This document shows, in pieces, positions 34,863 through 43,021 of a stretch of DNA of 64,000 nucleotides (within the stretch, counting starts at the first letter, position 1; every line of letters begins with the position of its first letter). A program made the translations under genes and the position numbers. Source of the stretch: Pseudomonas nabeulensis. Its GTDB lineage: Bacteria > Pseudomonadota > Gammaproteobacteria > Pseudomonadales > Pseudomonadaceae. The notes below the pieces were generated by a model. It saw only the letters and a program-made list of their open reading frames with translations, did not search any database and was not told the origin of the DNA. Location of the stretch: the NCBI RefSeq assembly GCF_004682045.1, contig NZ_QUZT01000014.1:47691-111690 (forward strand), read 5' to 3'.

Positions 34863-35375
34863 ATGCACGCGCCTGAACCCCTTATCGTCATCCAGCGCTT
34901 TACCGAGGCTCACCTTGAGGGCGTCGCCGCGCTCTATAACGAACCGGCGGTGTGCCGTCAGGTGCTGCAAATGCCTTTTCAGTCGGTTGAGGCGTGGCGC
35001 AACAAGCTGGAGATGGATAACGAACGGCGCCTGCAGTTGGTGGCGGTGCATGGCGGTGAAGTGGTCGGCCAGCTTGGCCTGGAACAGTTACTGCGCGTGC
35101 GCCGTAGCCATGTTGGGGCATTCGGTATGGGCGTGGCGCCTGCCTGGCAGGGCAAAGGCGTGGGCTCGCAGTTGCTGGCGGCCGCGCTGGACGTGGCCGA
35201 CAACTGGATGAACCTGCGTCGTGTCGAACTCACGGTGTATGCCGACAATGAAGCCGCGCAGAAGCTGTACCGCAAGTTTGGCTTTGAGGTGGAAGGTCGA
35301 ATGCGTGATTACGCCGTGCGTGACGGCCGGTTTGTCGACACCGTGAGCATGGCGCGCATTCGCACGCCGGCTTAA
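34863..35375 (+). CDS. GNAT-family N-acetyltransferase
   Basis: The 170-residue acetyl-CoA-dependent acetyltransferase has the motif A segment FGMGVAPAWQGKGVGSQLLAAALDVAD with the Q/GxxGxG/A acetyl-CoA loop. AQKLYRKFGFEVEGRMRDYAVRDGRFVDTVSMARI follows, typical of amino-acid acetyltransferases of the YhhY/AaaT type. Its stop codon (35373-35375) lies inside a 29-base sequence that is repeated at 36460. The original downstream neighbour therefore seems to have been the racemase. The substrate is unknown. Confidence 0.88.
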   Translation: MHAPEPLIVIQRFTEAHLEGVAALYNEPAVCRQVLQMPFQSVEAWRNKLEMDNERRLQLVAVHGGEVVGQLGLEQLLRVRRSHVGAFGMGVAPAWQGKGVGSQLLAAALDVADNWMNLRRVELTVYADNEAAQKLYRKFGFEVEGRMRDYAVRDGRFVDTVSMARIRTPA

Positions 35376-35395
35376 TCCTGCAATGCAAACGCCAC
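35367..35395. repeat. Left copy of a 29-base direct repeat
   Basis: It matches 36460-36488 at 28 of 29 positions (T instead of C at 35384). It spans the acetyltransferase stop codon and the end of the racemase remnant, and flanks the FN3-gene segment. Confidence 0.9.
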
Positions 35396-35440
35396 CGCCG
35401 CGTGCGGCCAGGGACTCGATCACGCGTTGGTAGACTTTGC
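35373..35440 (-). pseudogene. Remnant of a racemase 3' end
   Basis: Minus-strand sequence here repeats two pieces of the Asp/Glu racemase gene. The last bases of that gene (35373-35395) match 36466-36488 with one difference, and 35398-35435 matches 36595-36632 perfectly (38 bases). The intervening 106 bases have been deleted. Translated, it still reads VYQRVIESLAARG. It is too short to be functional and marks a duplication at the left edge of the FN3 gene. Confidence 0.85.
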
Positions 35441-35604
35441 GAGGCATCGCAGCGGGTTGTTGGTTTGTTGCCGTTCCCGTTGGTCGAATATCGACGAAAC
35501 CTGTTATTTCTGACAGTAGATTTTCGAACTGCTCTAGCGCCAAATCGATCTGTCGCTACCAGTTTACGGTGACACTTCGATATTTCTAGGCGGAGCTAGC
35601 AACC

Positions 35605-36432
35605 ATGAAATCACATACAGAAGACAGATTCGTTATTTCCATTACTCAAATAACTCCCAATTCTGTAAAGTTTGAATGGAACGGCATTAAGGGTTATGAG
35701 TACGTCATCAGTTTTGAAGAATGGCTCACCGGAGAGGGGGGCACCTATACCACGACCAACACATCGAGCGTCATCAATGGTTTGGAACTGGGGCGTAGAT
35801 ATCGTTTAAGTATTTTTGAGACGTTCACTGGAAAAAGAGCAGGCACCACATTTGTTCCATATGACGCAAACCCAGGAGAGCCGGGCAATCCTAAGAAAAT
35901 ACAATATTTAATTTTCAATTATCCTTCGCAGACGCAACCTCAGAATTTTATTCGCGCTAGCTGGGCCAAATATGGTGACAAAGGGACTGTGTATACCCTG
36001 AGTTATTACATGGTAAGTGCGCCTGGGATCGTTAAAGAAGTAACGATCACCGAAAATGAATACACCGCGTCGGATCTGCAGTCGGGTCAAGACTACGTGT
36101 TTACTTTGCGGGCTGATTCAGGCACAGGCCCAACAGAACCGCTTCAGGGCAAAGCATCCACTGATGTAACTCGACGGCCTGACGTAACGTCAGGTCTAAG
36201 GGTTTTAGCGAAAGACAAAACATTTATAGAAATGGGCTGGTACCCCGATGCACGTGCTGCCTATTACGAAGTAACCCATAACCAAAAAGAAAGGACTGAC
36301 ACTCAAACCGAAACGACCGTCCGTTTTGAAGGGCTGACACCCGCTACACGGTATATGGTTCTTGTTTTTCCCGTCAGTCAAGAAGGTATTTCCGGTGGAG
36401 GTTCTTTTGCGGAAGTGTTCACCACCCCGTAA
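35605..36432 (+). CDS. Three-domain fibronectin type III protein
   Basis: The 275-residue product has no signal peptide and no membrane segment. Three FN3-like repeats are visible: about 8-88 (ITPNSVKFEWNGIKGYEYVISF ... INGLELGRRYRLSIFE), 100-185 (NFIRASWAKYGDKGTVYTLSYY ... SDLQSGQDYVFTLRADSGTG) and 190-275 (FIEMGWYPDARAAYYEVTHNQ ... FEGLTPATRYMVLVFPVSQEG). FN3 modules normally mediate protein or carbohydrate binding. The codon use is much AT-richer than its neighbours, and it sits between two copies of the acetyltransferase/racemase junction. It is therefore probably acquired DNA. How it would leave the cell, if it does, is unclear. Confidence 0.8.
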   Translation: MKSHTEDRFVISITQITPNSVKFEWNGIKGYEYVISFEEWLTGEGGTYTTTNTSSVINGLELGRRYRLSIFETFTGKRAGTTFVPYDANPGEPGNPKKIQYLIFNYPSQTQPQNFIRASWAKYGDKGTVYTLSYYMVSAPGIVKEVTITENEYTASDLQSGQDYVFTLRADSGTGPTEPLQGKASTDVTRRPDVTSGLRVLAKDKTFIEMGWYPDARAAYYEVTHNQKERTDTQTETTVRFEGLTPATRYMVLVFPVSQEGISGGGSFAEVFTTP

Positions 36433-36459
36433 CGTTGAATATGCTGGAGCCTTCCCTAA

Positions 36460-36488
36460 CCGGCTTAATCCTGCAACGCAAACGCCAC
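36460..36488. repeat. Right copy of the 29-base direct repeat
   Basis: Matches 35367-35395 at 28 of 29 positions. Here it includes the genuine stop codon of the racemase gene (36465-36467, minus strand) plus the bases CCGGC that belong to the end of the acetyltransferase gene at the other copy. Confidence 0.9.
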
Positions 36489-37157
36489 GGCCGCCTGCGC
36501 ATGCAATTCGGTGGTGTCCAGCAGTGGCAGGTCGCTGTGTTCCGGTTTGATCAGCAAGCCGATCTCCGTACAACCCAGGATGATCGCCTGGGCACCGCGT
36601 GCGGCCAGGGACTCGATCACGCGTTGGTAGACCTGGCGGGAGGCATCGCTGATCACACCGACGCACAACTCCTCATAAATGATCCGGTGCACGGCCTGGC
36701 GCTCATCTGCGTCGGGCACCAGCACGGTCAGCCCATGGTCGGCCAGGCGCGACTTGAGAAAGTCCTGCTCCATGGTGAACGCGGTGCCGAGCAGGCCCAC
36801 CGTCAGTGTGTGCGCCTCGACAGCAGCCAAACCCGCCGCGTCAGCGATATGCAGGAAGGGGATCGACACCGCCGCCTCGATACGTGGCGCCACCAAATGC
36901 ATGGTGTTGGTACACAGCACCACACACTCGGCGCCGCCGGCTTGCAAACGGCGTGCGGCGTCTTCGAGGATCAGCGCGGTGTCGTCCCAGCGTCCGGCAT
37001 GTTGGGCCTGTTCAACCGGGCCGAAGTCCACGCTGTACATCAAAATTTGCGCCGAACGCAGCGGGCCGAGCTGATCGCGCACACGCTGATTGATGATGCG
37101 GTAATACTCGGCGCTGGACTCCCAGCTCATGCCGCCGATTAGGCCGATGGTGCGCAT
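36465..37157 (-). CDS. Aspartate/glutamate racemase family protein
   Basis: Cofactor-independent racemase of 230 residues. The two catalytic cysteines are in VVLCTNTMH and IILGCTEIGLL, and the N-terminus IGLIGGMSWESSAEYYRIIN is the signature of the YgeA/aspartate-racemase group. A small insertion or different substrate cannot be excluded. Racemases of this group supply D-amino acids for cell-wall or signalling use. A deleted duplicate of its 3' end lies about 1.1 kb away at 35373-35440. Confidence 0.91.
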   Translation of the reverse strand: MRTIGLIGGMSWESSAEYYRIINQRVRDQLGPLRSAQILMYSVDFGPVEQAQHAGRWDDTALILEDAARRLQAGGAECVVLCTNTMHLVAPRIEAAVSIPFLHIADAAGLAAVEAHTLTVGLLGTAFTMEQDFLKSRLADHGLTVLVPDADERQAVHRIIYEELCVGVISDASRQVYQRVIESLAARGAQAIILGCTEIGLLIKPEHSDLPLLDTTELHAQAAVAFALQD

Positions 37158-37344
37158 GCAATGCTCCGGACAAGGAATGTCGCCTCACCTTACCCATTGA
37201 CCATGGATTAGTCATACGCAGTTGCTGGCGAAAAGACCAGAGCAGTTCTGATCGGTCCATCACGCCACGGGAAATAGCGGCTATTTCCCAGGATGCGGCT
37301 ATACCTACAGCTCAATGTTTCAGTGATGACCGCCAGGGAGTTCA

Positions 37345-38013
37345 ATGATGAAACTAAGGCTAACGATCAGCGCACTGTGCATCGCCTCAATCGCAGGCTG
37401 TGCCAGTCACGTTACGCAACCTGATGAGTACTCCGGTTTTCTGTCGGACTACAGTCAGCTCAAGGAAGCCAAGTCACCGTCGGGTGCCGCGGTGATGCGT
37501 TGGGTTGATCCCAAGCTGGATCTGAGCCGCTACACCGCCGTGTATGTCGAGCCCACTCAGTTCTATCCAAAGCCACAGGCCACTGCAAAGATCCCCGACA
37601 GTACCCTCAACGGCATCAATACCTACTACAACCAGGCGCTCAAGCGTGAGCTGGAAAGATCCCTGCCGCTGGCCAACGCGCCGGGTCCCGGTGTGATTGT
37701 GGTGAGGGCGGCGATCACCGCTGTCAGTAGCAAGACCGAAGCCCTTGCGCCGTACGAATACATTCCCGTTGCGCTGGTCGTGGCGGCCGCCAGTACTGCG
37801 ACTGGCCATCGTGACCAGGAAACCACCCTGGGCACCGAGGCGCAGTTCCTCGACGGCGCCAGCGGCAAAGTGATCGCTCAAGTGGTGCGCAAAGGCACTG
37901 GCAAGCCGCTGTCAAACGACGCCCAGGTGATGCAGGCCGACGATGTGAAAAGCGTGATCGACGGGTGGGCATCAGACTTGCACCAGTCGTATGTGAAGCT
38001 TAAGAAGCACTAG
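37345..38013 (+). CDS. DUF3313-type lipoprotein
   Basis: The 222-residue product starts MMKLRLTISALCIASIAGC, a lipoprotein signal peptide with Cys19 as lipidation site. The mature region includes GFLSDYSQLKE, MRWVDPKLDLSRYTAVYVEPTQFYP and EAQFLDGASGKVIAQVVRKGTGK, the pattern of DUF3313 proteins, which are envelope proteins of unknown function. The start is 37345 or 37348, as GGGAG lies just upstream. It overlaps the end of the convergent gene at 38010 by 4 bases. Confidence 0.85.
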   Translation: MMKLRLTISALCIASIAGCASHVTQPDEYSGFLSDYSQLKEAKSPSGAAVMRWVDPKLDLSRYTAVYVEPTQFYPKPQATAKIPDSTLNGINTYYNQALKRELERSLPLANAPGPGVIVVRAAITAVSSKTEALAPYEYIPVALVVAAASTATGHRDQETTLGTEAQFLDGASGKVIAQVVRKGTGKPLSNDAQVMQADDVKSVIDGWASDLHQSYVKLKKH

Positions 38014-38996
38014 AACGTATTGCGCGCCTGCCGGTTGTAGTAGCTGAGCAGGACGTCGTAGCAGCGGGTAACGAGATCATAGTCGTCACTCAGCTGTTGC
38101 GGCGCAGCGCGCGCCCGCCAATCGTTTTCCAATGTGCGTAACGCCGCCAGGTACGCCTCGGCTGCAGGCGTGATGACGGACCACATGTACTCGGCTGCCT
38201 CGTCCCGCTCCGGGCGCGTGGGTTTGCGGATATAGGCCTTGGCGCCATCGGCGGCTCGTTGCAGCGCATCGGCCAGGGTGGCGACCGTCTGCGGCGTGAG
38301 GCTCGCATCCCGCATGCCGTGCTCGATCTGGTTCACGGCCTGACGCGCGGCGATCATGTAGTTGAGCATGTGCCAATGCACGTCGCGACCAAACCGTGAC
38401 TCCAGCAGCGCCAGTTGTGCAGGCCGCATGTGCAGGTCTTCCAGCGCCAACGGGTTGCGCAGCTCGGCGGAAACGCGCCAGTAGTCCGCGCCTTTTATCT
38501 CAAGTTCCTGCGCCAGGTGTTTGTTCATCACCTGCGCGACCAGTTGTTGAGTGCTCGGCGGTATACCGTTGGCGCGATAGCCCGGCAAGACGGTGTCAGC
38601 CAGTGACGTGTATTGATTCAACTGAGCGGAATAGACGCTGGCCAACTCGACCATACGACTGCCCGGGTCCTGGCGTTCAAGCTTCAGGGTATAGAGCTGC
38701 GAGCAGACAGCCGCCTGGATCAGGCGCGGTTCGGGCTCCGTGCGGTCGCCATAGTCAACGGTGTCAGGCGCTTCGGGCTGGGCCGATCGCTTGCGGTAAT
38801 AGGCCAGGCGCGTATCTCGGTCGATACGGTTCACACAATCAATGATCGGCGCCAGGGCGCTGGCGGCTGCGGTGTGGGGGCTGTCACGCTGGTCCAGCCA
38901 CAATTGCACCCGCTGCAAGGGCTTGGTGGCGCCGGCCATACCGAGCAATCCCAAGCCCAACAATAGGCCGATGGGGAATAACCATTTCGGATTCAT
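38010..38996 (-). CDS. DUF3829-like envelope protein
   Basis: The ATG at 38996 (MNPKWLFPIGLLLGLGLLGMAG) overlaps the stop of the upstream J-domain gene as ATGA and gives 328 residues. One N-terminal membrane anchor or uncleaved signal is followed by a helical, charged domain (PIIDCVNRIDRDTRLAYYRKRSAQ, LNQYTSLADTVLPGYRANGI, DYDLVTRCYDVLLSYYN). Helix content and the IIDCVN start resemble DUF3829/YiiG-type proteins. Translational coupling says it works with the J-domain membrane protein. Function unknown. Confidence 0.75.
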   Translation of the reverse strand: MNPKWLFPIGLLLGLGLLGMAGATKPLQRVQLWLDQRDSPHTAAASALAPIIDCVNRIDRDTRLAYYRKRSAQPEAPDTVDYGDRTEPEPRLIQAAVCSQLYTLKLERQDPGSRMVELASVYSAQLNQYTSLADTVLPGYRANGIPPSTQQLVAQVMNKHLAQELEIKGADYWRVSAELRNPLALEDLHMRPAQLALLESRFGRDVHWHMLNYMIAARQAVNQIEHGMRDASLTPQTVATLADALQRAADGAKAYIRKPTRPERDEAAEYMWSVITPAAEAYLAALRTLENDWRARAAPQQLSDDYDLVTRCYDVLLSYYNRQARNTF

Positions 38997-40519
38997 CGCG
39001 TGGCCTCCTGGCCGTACCACTGCGCCTCGGTGGCGGGCGCCTGGCATTCGGTGGCCGTGCGCGGCATGCGGCTGCACAGGCGTTCGGTCCACTGTTGCAG
39101 GCCTTGGTTGCGGGTGACCAGGTGCTGCCGGTCGAGCAGCACCAAACCGCCGTAGAGTGCAATCACAGCAAAGACTGCCAGCACCATGCCGCCCGCAGTC
39201 CAGCGGGGATGGCGGATCGTCCAGGGGGTGGGGTGGTTGCTCAATGGCCGCTTGATCAGGCCGATCAACGCCAGAGTGCCCACCAGCGTCACGCTGGCAA
39301 CAGGACTGAAGACATACCCCAGTGCGCCTGCCAGGACCACTCCAGGCACCACATCGCGGATCGGCAGTAACTTCAGGGGCATGCGTGCGCCAAGTCGTTC
39401 ATCCAGCACACGGTATTGATGGGCGAGTGGTCGCCAGACCTGCCAGGCCAGCCCTGCACCGACCACGGCGGCCAGCGCCCAAAGCATCCCGTAGCCCAAG
39501 GTGGGTATTACCTGACCGGCCAAGCGCTCCGCCTTGACCAGCACGCCCACCAGGCAACCCAGCACCAGCGCAACGATCCACGGCCAGGTGTCCGTGGCCG
39601 TGTCCCAGCCTTGCCAGAAATACACGGTGCCGCCGGGCATTGCTTCTGCGATAGCCACGTGGTCGGCATAGATATCGGCGCTGAGTGCCTGGCAGGCTTT
39701 CCAATCGTCTTGGTCCAAGCGCTGGGCGAAGGCGCGGCGTTGACTCAGGCTCATTGGCGCGAGCAAAAGGCGTGCGGCGCGCTGTTGCGCAGTGAAGGGC
39801 GGTTCAGCGGCCAATGCACGTTGGCGTGCAATGAAGATCGGCCCCTGCTGGCGCCGTAGCAACAGCGCCCAGTCGCCGGGTGGGCAGTTATGGTCGGCAC
39901 CACCGTGCCAATCCTGGCCGACACAGACCGCGTCGAACACGGTACCGGACCAATAATGACTCTGGGCCAGCAGCCGGGCCAACCATTGGTTAAACCACGC
40001 GGCATGAGGATGGTTGTGTACCCAGGGCAGTTCATCGCGCGCTGCATAGGCGGCCAGGAACGCCGCTTCATCCTTTTGCTCAAGGGCTACGCGCAAGGGT
40101 AGCTGCAAGGCGGCACGGTGTTGACGTTCAAGTTTCTCGATCAGCTCGACGGGCAGTTCAAGCCGTTGCCAGGCCGTGAGCCAATTGAAGGTTTCGAAGG
40201 CCCATCGAGTGTCTTCGGCGCTGAGGTCACCTTCGATGCTGCGATGCAGTAGATGGACCTCGAAGAACAACGCGGTGCCATCCAGCATGGCTGCCTGATA
40301 GCGTTGGTCGAGGGTTTCACCCCGATGTGCGATCACGACTTCGACGGTTTGCCGGGGTTGCCCGCACCCTTGCAGTGCTGCCTCATAGGCTTCCCGCAGG
40401 CGCTGGAAACCCTCGGGATCGTCGTCCGGCCGGGTCTTCTTCAACAGCGCAGCGTATTGACGCTTGATCGTGCGGCTATCGGCATCCGGCGCCAGGCCAA
40501 GGACATTCCAGCAAGTCAT
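38993..40519 (-). CDS. J-domain membrane protein with RPD in place of HPD
   Basis: The 508-residue product opens with a J-domain (residues 1-50, CWNVLGLAPDADSRTIKRQYAALLKKTRPDDDPEGFQRLREAYEAAL). The HPD tripeptide that stimulates DnaK is RPD here; I checked the codon. A soluble helical region follows to about residue 320. Six or so hydrophobic segments fall in two groups (WIVALVLGCLVGVLV, GYGMLWALAAVVGAGLAWQVW, VPGVVLAGALGYVF, VASVTLVGTLALIGLI, MVLAVFAVIALYGGLVLL). It is an inner-membrane protein with a probably non-canonical J-domain, in an operon with the DUF3829-like gene. Confidence 0.8.
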   Translation of the reverse strand: MTCWNVLGLAPDADSRTIKRQYAALLKKTRPDDDPEGFQRLREAYEAALQGCGQPRQTVEVVIAHRGETLDQRYQAAMLDGTALFFEVHLLHRSIEGDLSAEDTRWAFETFNWLTAWQRLELPVELIEKLERQHRAALQLPLRVALEQKDEAAFLAAYAARDELPWVHNHPHAAWFNQWLARLLAQSHYWSGTVFDAVCVGQDWHGGADHNCPPGDWALLLRRQQGPIFIARQRALAAEPPFTAQQRAARLLLAPMSLSQRRAFAQRLDQDDWKACQALSADIYADHVAIAEAMPGGTVYFWQGWDTATDTWPWIVALVLGCLVGVLVKAERLAGQVIPTLGYGMLWALAAVVGAGLAWQVWRPLAHQYRVLDERLGARMPLKLLPIRDVVPGVVLAGALGYVFSPVASVTLVGTLALIGLIKRPLSNHPTPWTIRHPRWTAGGMVLAVFAVIALYGGLVLLDRQHLVTRNQGLQQWTERLCSRMPRTATECQAPATEAQWYGQEATR

Positions 40520-40588
40520 GTGCGGTGCAACTCCCTAAACAATCGGGCGCACCTTACCTGTTTTAGGGGGGGATAAACCAGGGGTCGT

Positions 40589-40624
40589 ACGTGCCCGGCC
40601 TAACCCTGCTGCGGCCGGGCACGT
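40589..40624. terminator. Strong hairpin after the DUF1254 gene
   Basis: ACGTGCCCGGCC and GGCCGGGCACGT form a perfect 12-bp stem around a 12-base loop, immediately downstream of the DUF1254 stop (minus strand). There is no T run, so it may stabilise or process the transcript rather than terminate it. Confidence 0.55.
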
Positions 40625-40628
40625 GCTG

Positions 40629-42029
40629 TCACTTGAGCGGCGTCAACGGTGGCAGCTTCCATTGACCGCTGCCCACTTCGGGCTTGGGCAGGTAGATACG
40701 CAGCACGGCATAAAACGGGCCCGTCGGGGCCGGTAACCAGTTGCTCTGTTCCGCTTTGGGCGGTTCGTGGTGCTGCAACGCCAGGGTCAGGCCGCCGTCG
40801 GCGTCCAGCTTGAGGTTGGGCAGCATGCGCGAATTGATCAGGTAGCGTTTCTTGTGGTTGGGCACCAGTTGCTTGGTCTTGGCGTCGTACATGGTCAGCG
40901 ACCAGAACGCGTCGGTCGGCGGCAGTTGGTCCTTGGCGAAATGCACGGTGTAGCTGTGGCGTGCGCCGTTGGCCGGTTTGCCCTCGCTGTCGACGAAGTA
41001 GGTCTTGTAGATGGCTTCGTCAGTGGAATTGCCGAAAATGCCCAGGTCGGCACCGGCGTAGCGGTACAGATAGTTGTTATTGAGGTGATCACGGCTGCCG
41101 AACAAATCGCCGCTGGACACTTGATGGGTATCGATCTTGTCTTTCTTGAAGGCGGTAAACTCGGCACGGCCATCGGCAATCCCGTCTTCCAGAGCCTTGC
41201 GCTGTTCAGTGGTCAGTTGGTTGACCTTGAACGGGGCGCCAGGGGCAATCCCGATCTTTGCAAAGCGTGCCAGCAGGTCTTTTTCGCTGTCCTGGGGCGC
41301 AGCGAAAGCCAGCATGAAGTTCAGGTAACGGAACAACTGCGGGCCTTCGGTCATGGTGGCCATCGGTTTGGGCCATTCAATCTTCGGCTTGGCAGCCGGC
41401 GCCGGCTGTTTGACGTAGCTGCTCAGCGGCTGGACCTTGTAGCCGCTCTGGATCTGTTTGACCTTGCTCAGGTCTTTATCATCGAACAACTGTGTGCGGT
41501 ACAGCGCGTAGGCAATATTGCTCTCGCTGTACACCACGCGGTCGATGTCCACCGGTTGCTGACCTTTCCAGTCCGGCCCGGCGATCATGTAGTGGCCGCC
41601 GTTGTTGCCCGTGCTGCGGGTGCCCAGGTAAGCGATGTTCTGCGTGTAAAGGTCGATCAACTGCACCGAGTAGTAACGGTCGTCCTCGATCTTGGGCAGG
41701 GTCAGCACCAACGGTTCCTTGCGCAGGTCCATCCACACGAACGAATACGGCGTATCCGAGTTGGGGGTGATCACCGCAGTGTCCTTGGGTGTCAGCACCT
41801 GGGCGGTGTTGGCGATGTGGTTGAACGGCGCCTTGTAGTGGGCGCCGCCTTTATCAACGGCCTGGGTGTAGAGCGTCTTGTACATCGCGACCACCGGGTA
41901 GCCATACAAGTAGGCTTCCTTGGCGATGGCCCGGGCTTCGGCAGGGGTGGCCGTGAAATCGGCCAGGGCACCGGTACTCATCACAATCGAGAGGCTCGCC
42001 AACAGCAGGCGCGTCGGTTTTCCAATCAT
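40629..42029 (-). CDS. Exported DUF1254/DUF1214 protein
   Basis: The ATG at 42029 (MIGKPTRLLLASLSIVMSTGALADF) has AAGGA 9 bases upstream and a Sec signal peptide cleaved after ALA; the TTG at 42047 is less likely. The mature part of about 440 residues carries DUF1254 at the N-terminus (EAYLYGYPVVAMYKT, TPNSDTPYSFVWMDLRKEP, RYYSVQLIDLYTQNIAYLG). DUF1214 follows at the C-terminus (AFWSLTMYDAKTKQLVPNHKKRYLINSR, NWLPAPTGPFYAVLRIYLP). These proteins are periplasmic or secreted and of unknown function. It is a single gene. Confidence 0.92.
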   Translation of the reverse strand: MIGKPTRLLLASLSIVMSTGALADFTATPAEARAIAKEAYLYGYPVVAMYKTLYTQAVDKGGAHYKAPFNHIANTAQVLTPKDTAVITPNSDTPYSFVWMDLRKEPLVLTLPKIEDDRYYSVQLIDLYTQNIAYLGTRSTGNNGGHYMIAGPDWKGQQPVDIDRVVYSESNIAYALYRTQLFDDKDLSKVKQIQSGYKVQPLSSYVKQPAPAAKPKIEWPKPMATMTEGPQLFRYLNFMLAFAAPQDSEKDLLARFAKIGIAPGAPFKVNQLTTEQRKALEDGIADGRAEFTAFKKDKIDTHQVSSGDLFGSRDHLNNNYLYRYAGADLGIFGNSTDEAIYKTYFVDSEGKPANGARHSYTVHFAKDQLPPTDAFWSLTMYDAKTKQLVPNHKKRYLINSRMLPNLKLDADGGLTLALQHHEPPKAEQSNWLPAPTGPFYAVLRIYLPKPEVGSGQWKLPPLTPLK

Positions 42030-42418
42030 GTTGTTGCGTCCTTCCAAAAAATCTGTGGGGCGTGGGAGATGAAAGCGCCGAGTTAACCGGTTTATTTGCC
42101 GTACGTCACGTTAATCCCTGCGAGCACCGTAGGGGAGCAGGGCATGTGGGTTGAAGTTAGCAGCTAAATACAGGGGCGCTAGGCACAATGCCAGTCAGTT
42201 AAGGGTTAGAAAGAGTAAAAGCTAACCTGTGGCGAGGGAGCTTGCTCCCGTTGGACTGCGCAGCTGTCCCATTTTTGGGGCCGCTACGCGGCCCAGCGGG
42301 AGCAAGCTCCCTCGCCACAAGTACTGTGTTTGCCCTTAACTGACTGGCATTTCGAGAGAGGGACAGGGCAAGGCGAAAATTGCCACCCCGGCTGGGCGGC
42401 GCTACGCAAAACAATCCA
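42030..42418. other. Intergenic region holding a composite repeat
   Basis: These 389 bases contain no supportable gene. Most of it is the repeat element at 42189-42349. The remainder is the DUF1254 upstream region, where I see no confident promoter. Confidence 0.6.
42189..42349. repeat. Composite REP element with 17-bp terminal inverted repeats
   Basis: TGCCAGTCAGTTAAGGG (42189-42205) and CCCTTAACTGACTGGCA (42333-42349) are perfect reverse complements. Inside them a REP pair runs from TGTGGCGAGGGAG (42228) to CTCCCTCGCCACA (ending 42319), with a GC-rich hairpin in the middle. The same REP class occurs at 27980-28076 without the outer arms. Confidence 0.8.
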
Positions 42419-42781
42419 TCAGGCGCAAAGCATCCCTTTCACTTTGTCGCGCAGTTGATCGATAGAAAATGGTTTCGCGATGACCTGCATACCGACAGGC
42501 ACGTCAATGTTCTCGGCATAACCGCTGGCAAACAGGATCGGCAGCGCGGGCCGCAACTCGCGCACCAACGTTGCCAATTGCTTGCCGTCCATGTCCGGCA
42601 GGCCGACGTCGGTCATCATCAGGTCAATGACTTGATCCACCTGCTTGACCATAACCAGCGCCTCTTCGGCATCAGCCGCTTCCAATACGCTGAATTCCAA
42701 CTCCTCTAGAACATCGACGATAAGCATACGCACGATGGCATCGTCTTCGACGACAAGGATGGTGGAGGCGACTGCGGACAT
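42419..42781 (-). CDS. Single-domain response regulator
   Basis: The 120-residue receiver domain has no output domain. The acidic pair is in VVEDDAIVR, the phosphoacceptor Asp in LMMTDVGLPDMDG, the Ser/Thr position in ILFASGYAE and the Lys in VIAKPFS. The ATG at 42781 follows from the domain start (MSAVASTILVVEDD). It is divergent from the large hybrid kinase at 43022 and probably receives phosphate in the same signalling network. This receiver is related to the C-terminal receiver of the kinase at 54525. Confidence 0.9.
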   Translation of the reverse strand: MSAVASTILVVEDDAIVRMLIVDVLEELEFSVLEAADAEEALVMVKQVDQVIDLMMTDVGLPDMDGKQLATLVRELRPALPILFASGYAENIDVPVGMQVIAKPFSIDQLRDKVKGMLCA

Positions 42782-43021
42782 AATTCGAAAATTCCCAAGA
42801 AAGACGAGGTTTACAGGCAGCGGTACAGAGCGGCCTCTTCCATGAGTAAGCGCGGACTCCCGACAAGTTCCCGCTGGCTGTAAAAACAATGCAAGACAAA
42901 AGAACAGAGAGAATAGCCTGTTCTACTGTAGGAATCTGTACAAAACCGTTCCAGAAAAATGGTCTTGCCTGTCGCTTTGGGGCAAACTCCCGGTTTTTCC
43001 ACACTTGGCCAAGGCATGCCC

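Noticed and set aside
40767..42086. A 439-codon open frame on the plus strand
   Set aside because: It lies opposite the well-supported DUF1254 gene, which has a signal peptide and family motifs.
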